Assembly: GCA_963691705.1 (NCBI GenBank)
Contig: OY829541.1
Location: 45,463,661-45,527,660 of the forward strand
Direction of reading: 5' to 3'
DNA: 64,000 nucleotides
DNA from: Viola odorata
Taxonomy: Eukaryota; Streptophyta; Magnoliopsida; Malpighiales; Violaceae
Each line of letters opens with the position of its first letter. The first letter of the stretch is position 1. Positions 58,755-64,000 of this stretch are shown here, piece by piece. The notes beneath the pieces were generated by a model. It was not told the DNA's origin. It saw nothing but the letters and a program-made list of their open reading frames with translations, and did no database searches. A program made the position numbers and the translations under genes.

Positions 58755-59318
58755 TGATAACAATCCACCTAACGACAAGGGTATTTCCGTCTCTTATCCC
58801 GCATGGAAAGATCGAAACCACTGTTCCTACCTCCACGGTAGGGTCGAGACTGTCATCTCCCTCGTTAAGAGGCTAACGCTAGGAGAGCTGACATCACGAA
58901 GGGGGGGGGGGGTCCCCACATCCACCTTCTGGACAACCAGAGGTGCCATCCCACCCCAAGGGAAACGCACCAACCGTTACCTCGCCTGGGTAACAACCAT
59001 GTCTCCACGCACCGCCCTGACGGTATATCACAACATGGGCAAACCCCTGCCTCTGACGGGACCGGTTGCTCCCTAGCAAACTTACCCGCGCGGAAACGCT
59101 TCTTTCATCTATAAATACCTCCCCCACAAAGGAGGAAGGTAAGTACGAATTACTGGCCCAAGCTCTGCCAAATTCACTACACCTACTGACTTAAGCATCG
59201 GAGTGTTTCTGTCGGAGACCCCCTCCGGCGTATTGCAGGTACTGCGGACCGCCGTGGGCACTGATCTAAGAGGACCACTTTCTCCATATATCCTTCGGCA
59301 GAAGACAAATTCTTATCA
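58755..59318 (+). repeat. 3' LTR of the Tat-type element
   Basis: 564 bp, TGATAACAATCCACC to TTCTTATCA, with TATAAATA at 59110-59117. Matches 44199-44759 with about 18 substitutions and a longer G run. The sequence before it (GGGCTCATTTTCAGTTGG) also occurs near 57993, so part of the pre-LTR region is duplicated. Confidence 0.92.
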
Positions 59319-62101
59319 AATTAAAATTAGTTATGAGAAATTAAAATTCGTATCGTTTTTTTTAAAACACAATTGCCGTTTACTTTATCATTTGTTTGAA
59401 ACTCTAAAACGCAACGTCTCTAGACTCTTATCTGATTTTAAGACAAACAAGTGAACAACGCTTGTAAAAAAAAAAACCCGCTAATTTACTAATTCACGGG
59501 ACGATACTGACTTTTTGTATTTGAAAAACGCTTCAGGAGGGATTTTTGAAGTTGACGGTGGTTGATGTTGATAGAGTAATCTTTGATCATAATTTCCAGT
59601 ATGAATAGTGAGTCCAATATGAAACTTGTGATTCGTAGTAAAAGACTGATTCATTTGACCCTAAACCTTAAACCCTAATTTACCATGAACCCTCTGGTTT
59701 TCTCTTATGCTATTTTCAGAATAATTTTCATAAATGAGTTTATGTTTGACGAAACATACCATAAGAGACCACCCTTGAAATTTGCATTTGAATTAGATGT
59801 GATTAATAAATTGTGGAACGTGATATTGTCTAAAATAATTGGCTTTATGATAAAATATTGATGGGTTAATTGTGTGAATAATTAATTGATGGAAATCATT
59901 ATGGAGATGATATTATTGTTTATTTTCTTCCCAAAGTGATTATAATTCTTGTAGAAATTACAAGTCTTAGCACCTAGCTGCGGGCATTGCATTGATGTGT
60001 ACAACTTGATGATGGGTATATATATGCTTATATGTGAAATTGGTAAATGGTACTAGTTGATATAGGATCAAAATATTTGGGGGAAAGTAAAAATTAATGA
60101 TGTGTATATGCTTATGATTTAATTTTGATATATATTTATATAGAATTATAACTAATGTTGAATATCACGTATGTTAGTTAATTTTTAGATTGTGGTCGTA
60201 AATGGTTTGATTGTGAATAGCTTTTGCGGTTTGAATGATGTTAGCACAATTTTAAATGGATTCTACATTGATTCGAAGGATATGATTACCGTTGACCAAT
60301 AATGTGATGTTAGATTCCACATTAATCATGTTTATTATAAGTATTGAATAATTATTGGCAAAGTGCCCCAAGTATCAAACCTCCCTTTTTCTTTTTTATT
60401 GCAATTTCTAAATTATTATATGATGATTTTGAAACTTTCCATCTATATATAGAAATAGAAATATAGAGATTAAAAACGACATCTCTTATGTTAATGACAT
60501 CAAAGGAAAAAAGATATTAAATTTTTGATAAATATACATATTTGGGTCCTCACCCCTTCAAAGCCTACCTTGGAGTTTTTTCCCGTAGCACTTATAAACT
60601 CTTCCAATCTTTAATTGGTATTTCCTTTTCTTTTGTTATTATAATCTGAAGTACGAATATCGACACTGCAATAAAAAAATTAAAAATTATTAAATACCAA
60701 CGCGGTATATATATAAAATGTAATATATATTATATAAAAATATCATTTATAATAATAATAATAAAATTGACTTTTAACTAAATTTCTAAAAATAAAATGA
60801 TTTAAATATAAATTTTAAATTAAATTTAATGTTATAAATAGTTTTAGCAACTAATTTACATTAAACAATTCTTCTTAGAGTTAATGAATTAGACGTATTA
60901 TGGTGTTCGAGAGTGTAGGTATAAAAGCGAATTGGCTACGTACGACCATAAAAAAAAAGTATCCGTAATTCTCATCAATCTAACAACTATTGTTTTTGTT
61001 TGTTTTTAAACAAACCAAATTGCGTTGCTATTTTGAAATCTGGCCGCTACCAACAAGGAACTTAGTTGTGACCATGGAGAAAGCTCAAATCCATCGTTCC
61101 AGACCGTCTTAAGCGGATGGTGGCAGATGGGTCTCATGATGATCTTCCCTTGGTTTCTTCTCATCTCCTCGACCTTCTTCTCAACTTGCAACAATTTCAC
61201 CAAGTACGTATTACCCTGCCTCGCTAGTTTCCTTCCCCAATCATGCTCTAGAATTCCAGTTGTGTTAAATTATTTTTTCGGTATTCTTCCAGATGGTTAG
61301 AGATTTGAGAGAGCCACAAGTTATTATTTTTTCGGTATTCTTCTAGTGCTGAAATGGTGTCTGATTCTAGTGCAGCTATTAGCGTAGTTTCTAGGGATTT
61401 AAAGGAGTTCTTGCAATCTGATTCAGATGAACAAATATTAATAGGAGATGCATTTTTACTAAAATAGTTCACATGACTTAATACCAATACCATTTTGTGT
61501 CTCAGGTTTCATCTTCCTTTGCTAATCATAATAGCACTATAGTGCTCAAAACGGTACGTTGCAAATCAGCTTTTCTCCATTGCTTTTTCCCAATTTTCCT
61601 TGTTGAAAATAGTGTGGGTTCTTTGTTTTATTACTGGTTGATGTTTGTTATCTTCTTGAAAAGCATGTTGAGTGAAATATTTGATATGGGTCTTTTATGT
61701 TGTTATCAAAAGACTTTTTATTGGAGTGGAAGGTGGTAATGTCTGAGCTTACGTGGAAGAACTGATCTTTTGAATGTGTAAGTGTTTTTTTTAGAGGAAG
61801 GATTAAAGAGAAAAGGTTTTGTTGTTGATTAGTAATTGAAAAATCATAGATTTAATAGTTCATGGAATTATCCATTAACCAAGCTCTTGGAAGTTATAAA
61901 AGAACCATAATAGATAAATAAATTAATCTGTAAAAGTTCTGGTGTTTTGGTGACTCAAGAAATTTAGTTTAGTGAGAAATGGTTGATAATTGGCATTTGG
62001 TGTTGGAGATTTTTCTAGTTACATTTGCGTTCATGGGAGATTAGCTTTTGCCACTTTCCATCTATGCATTGCTTCTTTGTAGTCTAAGATGGTTGATAAA
62101 T
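59319..62101. other. AT-rich intergenic DNA
   Basis: Mostly AT-rich with no repeats I can classify, including (TA)n-type runs near 60705-60760. A possible broken 5' gene fragment near 61074-61480 is listed separately. The last 10 bases, GTTGATAAAT, are the left target duplication of the foldback element. Confidence 0.5.
61074..61203 (+). pseudogene. Possible broken first exon of a TPR/SMYD-type gene
   Basis: After an ATG at 61074 the intended frame seems shifted by one extra A in ATGGAGAAAGCTC. In the shifted frame the sequence reads KLKSIVPDRLKRMVADGSHD then LPLVSSHLLDLLLNLQQFHQ, ending at donor GTACGT. This resembles the N-terminus of plant TPR-containing proteins related to Arabidopsis At1g33400, but I recall that family only loosely. 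A further open stretch at about 61347-61465 (MVSDSSAAISVVSRDLKEF) follows possible acceptors. It may be a fragment or pseudogene; the assignment is tentative. Confidence 0.25.
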
Positions 62102-62618
62102 GGCAAAAAGACATAAATGGCCCCTGAACTTTAATTTTTTAATTAATGTGGCCCCTGAACTATTAATTTGTTTAATTACAACCCTGCGAATCGAACGTTT
62201 TGACAAAATTGGACCCTACCGTCGCAGAAATCTGACGTGGCGACGTTATCTTCCACGTCAGACACGTTTCACACGCTACTTCGTCGAGCCACGTCAGATT
62301 CTTGCCAACTCATACCTCCACATCATTGCTTTATCAGGGGCCACATTAATCATTTAATTAAAGTTCAGGGGTCATTTATGTCTTTTTACCGAATAGATGT
62401 AAAGGTGTGAGGTGGCAAGTTGCTGATGTGGCTCGACGACGTGGCAAGTGAAACATGGGTGACGTGGAAGATAACGTTGCCACGTCAGATTTCTGTCATG
62501 GTAGGGGCCATTTATGTCAAAATGCTCGATTCGCGGGGTTGTAATTAAACAAATTAATAGTTCAAGTGCTACATTAATTAAAAAATTAAAGTTCAGGGTC
62601 CATTTATGTCTTTTTGCC
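62102..62618. mobile_element. Mutator-like foldback MITE with 10-bp target duplication
   Basis: Begins GGCAAAAAGACATAAATGG and ends with the complement CCATTTATGTCTTTTTGCC. Flanked by GTTGATAAAT at 62092-62101 and 62619-62628. A 9-11 bp duplication fits Mutator-like elements. The two halves (62102 to about 62345 and about 62395 to 62618) are inverted copies of each other, so almost the whole 517 bp can fold into one hairpin. In the centre, about 62348-62385, lies a further copy of the terminal sequence ending TGTCTTTTTACC. It has no coding capacity; matching open frames on the two strands are a by-product of the inverted repeat. Confidence 0.85.
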
Positions 62619-62750
62619 GTTGATAAATTATCAGAGAAATGGTCCATAAGTAATTTCGACCACTATAACTTTTGACTTCAGGCTGTTTTCTTGGAAAAAT
62701 TCAGAGCTTGACTGCTGCTATTTAGCATGACAAAGTCCAAGTTCTAGTTG

Positions 62751-64000
62751 AGGATTCCTAAAATATATATAAGGTTGTTTTCTCTTACACTTCTTTATCT
62801 ACTTACACAATTTCGTGCTTTTGATTTGTTTACTTGTGTCTGAAAGCAGCGTGACATATTTGCAGATGGATGGATCTGTTGAACCAGAAAAATGTTTAGA
62901 CATAGTAAAAACTTTTAATTCAGATCCTACCATTGATGTGCTATTGCTGACAATGCATGGTAAGATTTTTCCTTCTACAGATGTGTTTTAGTTGCTGGAT
63001 TTACTTCATTTGCCTCTCTCTTTGGCAGTTGGTGGACTTGGTATGAGTCTGACTTCTGCTAACACCCTTGTTTTCATGGAGCATGACTGGAATCCAATGC
63101 GAGACCATCAGGTAATTAATCCAGCATGGGAATTTCATAATCCTCATCTGAGATTAGGATTTATGCTACTTCTCATGAATGTTACCCGTGTGTAGCAACT
63201 CTAAGCTTTACCAAAAGAGTCTTGAAGCGTGTTATGCTAATTGCTGGTTGTCAACTATAAATTGAGTGATGTAGGATTTTTCAGTGCAATTGGTTTAGGA
63301 ATCTGTATTGTCTTAAGTGGGGTACTGTAGTAGTTTTATGATAACCGAAACAGATAGACAGTCGTCCTTCTTATCTGTCTATAAACGAGCCTAGACATTC
63401 CAATATATTTAGGGATTGGAATTTAATGCTTGCTTGGCTAGCTACTGGCTGAAAATGGTGCATAGTTCATGATTTGTTCTAGCATGAAATGCGTGGATGA
63501 AAATGTAATTTCAAGGTCAGTTGAGTATGGTCCTTTTCCAAAGCCATATTACTATTTCTAGGGGAAAAAGTGGCTTTGTTTTTGGTTTTCACACAATATT
63601 CTTATAGGCAATGGACAGGGCATATAGACTTGGGCAAAAGAAGTTTGTGAATGTCCGTCATCTTATCATGCGGGGCACTCTGGAAGAAAAAGTAATGAGT
63701 CTTCAGAAGTTCAAAGTTTCAGTTGCCAATGCTGTCATTAATGCAGAGAATGCTAGTCTTAAAACAATGAATACAGACCAGCTTCTTGATTGATTTGCAT
63801 CAGCAGAAACTAGTACAAAGGTATCACTTCCACGGAAGTTGTGTTTTGTGACGAGCAATATACTGGTGGAGATGCAATGTCCCCCCCCCCCCCCCCCCCC
63901 CCCAAGTTTTTTCCTCTGCTCGTGATCTTTACACATATTTTAAGGTTGATACTAAATCCAACATTCTATTTTTTCTTTATTCAACCTCTAGTGAGCTATT
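62751..64000 (+). pseudogene. BTAF1: BTAF1 3' fragment, copy 2 (runs off window)
   Basis: Near-identical to 10766-12083, introns included. Exons: 62850-62959, 63029-63111 (EHDWNPMRDHQ), 63608-63820 (MDRAYRLGQKK, motif VI) and the last exon from 63992. It shares the TGA after DQLLD with copy 1 (63791-63793) and has a second stop at the first codon of the last exon (TGA where copy 1 has GGA). Motif VI has Tyr for His. About 100 bp of the intron before 63608 are missing relative to copy 1. Homology begins abruptly at AGGATTCCTAAAATATAT; no upstream BTAF1 exon precedes it. Confidence 0.92.
63881..63903. repeat. Poly-C tract in BTAF1 copy 2
   Basis: Twenty-three C residues at the position that has 20 in copy 1 (11979-11998). 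Confidence 0.9.

Larger units (their letters stand above)
44199..59318 (+). mobile_element. Tat-type Ty3/gypsy retrotransposon with antisense ORFs
   Basis: A 15.1-kb element: LTR, degraded gag, pol with two RNase H domains, a 3' tandem array, four antisense genes, LTR. A second RNase H between the first and the integrase, and extra antisense ORFs between pol and the 3' LTR, are known traits of the plant Tat lineage (Retand/Ogre relatives). LTRs differ at about 18 positions in ~560 by eye. The expected 5-bp target duplication is missing: the left flank ends AGTTC and the right flank begins AATTA. Gag and pol contain stops, so the copy is non-autonomous now. Confidence 0.9.

Noticed and set aside
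44199..59318. Simple nested insertion of Tat into the Athila 3' LTR
   Set aside because: The Athila LTR does not resume after 59318 and no 5-bp duplication flanks the Tat element.
62100..62647. Two small genes on opposite strands with similar proteins
   Set aside because: They are the two arms of one inverted repeat element read on each strand.

Overview
This looks like nuclear DNA from a eudicot plant. The genes are split by GT-AG introns, the intergenic DNA is AT-rich, and most of the window is plant transposable elements: Athila-type and Tat-type Ty3/gypsy, hAT, PIF/Harbinger, Mutator-like and Stowaway-like. I cannot name the species. I see no tRNA, rRNA or CRISPR, and no prokaryotic or organellar gene block. 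All family assignments come from reading translated exons by eye; no search was run.

Layout. 1-2341: repeat DNA, possibly the end of an LTR, with a small MITE. 3444-12246: a broken copy of BTAF1 (the Mot1 TBP-removing Snf2 ATPase). It keeps its first N-terminal exons and its C-terminal helicase exons but lacks the large middle. One of its introns holds a 3.6-kb hAT element (5925-9568, perfect 8-bp target duplication) carrying exons of three unrelated host genes. 12526-13315: a second small element carrying part of flavanone 3-hydroxylase. 14068-17478: GPN1/QQT2-type GPN-loop GTPase, the only intact host gene seen. 21028-24646: a Tourist/PIF-like element carrying SIZ1 (SUMO ligase) and SIN3-like exons on the minus strand. 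25996-28240: a deleted PIF/Harbinger element. 30280-31782: remnant of an older Athila-like element, including a 61-bp tandem array built of small perfect hairpins. 31783-44198: an Athila-type retrotransposon with a truncated 3' LTR. 44199-59318: a Tat-type retrotransposon with two RNase H domains, a 3' tandem array and four antisense genes. 62102-62618: a Mutator-like foldback element. 62751-64000: a second BTAF1 3' fragment that duplicates 10766-12083.

How the parts relate. GPN1 is expected to act on its own, in assembly and nuclear import of RNA polymerase II. The other host-gene pieces are a dead BTAF1 locus, its 3' duplicate, and exons trapped inside DNA transposons. At least three separate elements in the first 25 kb carry host exons with usable splice sites, so chimeric transcripts are possible. 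The retrotransposon block (about 30.3-59.3 kb) is layered: the Athila element abuts an older Athila-like LTR, and the Tat element abuts a truncated Athila 3' LTR without a matching target duplication.

Most notable: multi-gene capture by a TSD-flanked hAT element; a PIF-like element carrying pieces of two chromatin/SUMO regulators; two paralogous intron-containing antisense genes in one Tat element, with TATA-like motifs on the antisense strand; and the hairpin-unit tandem array.
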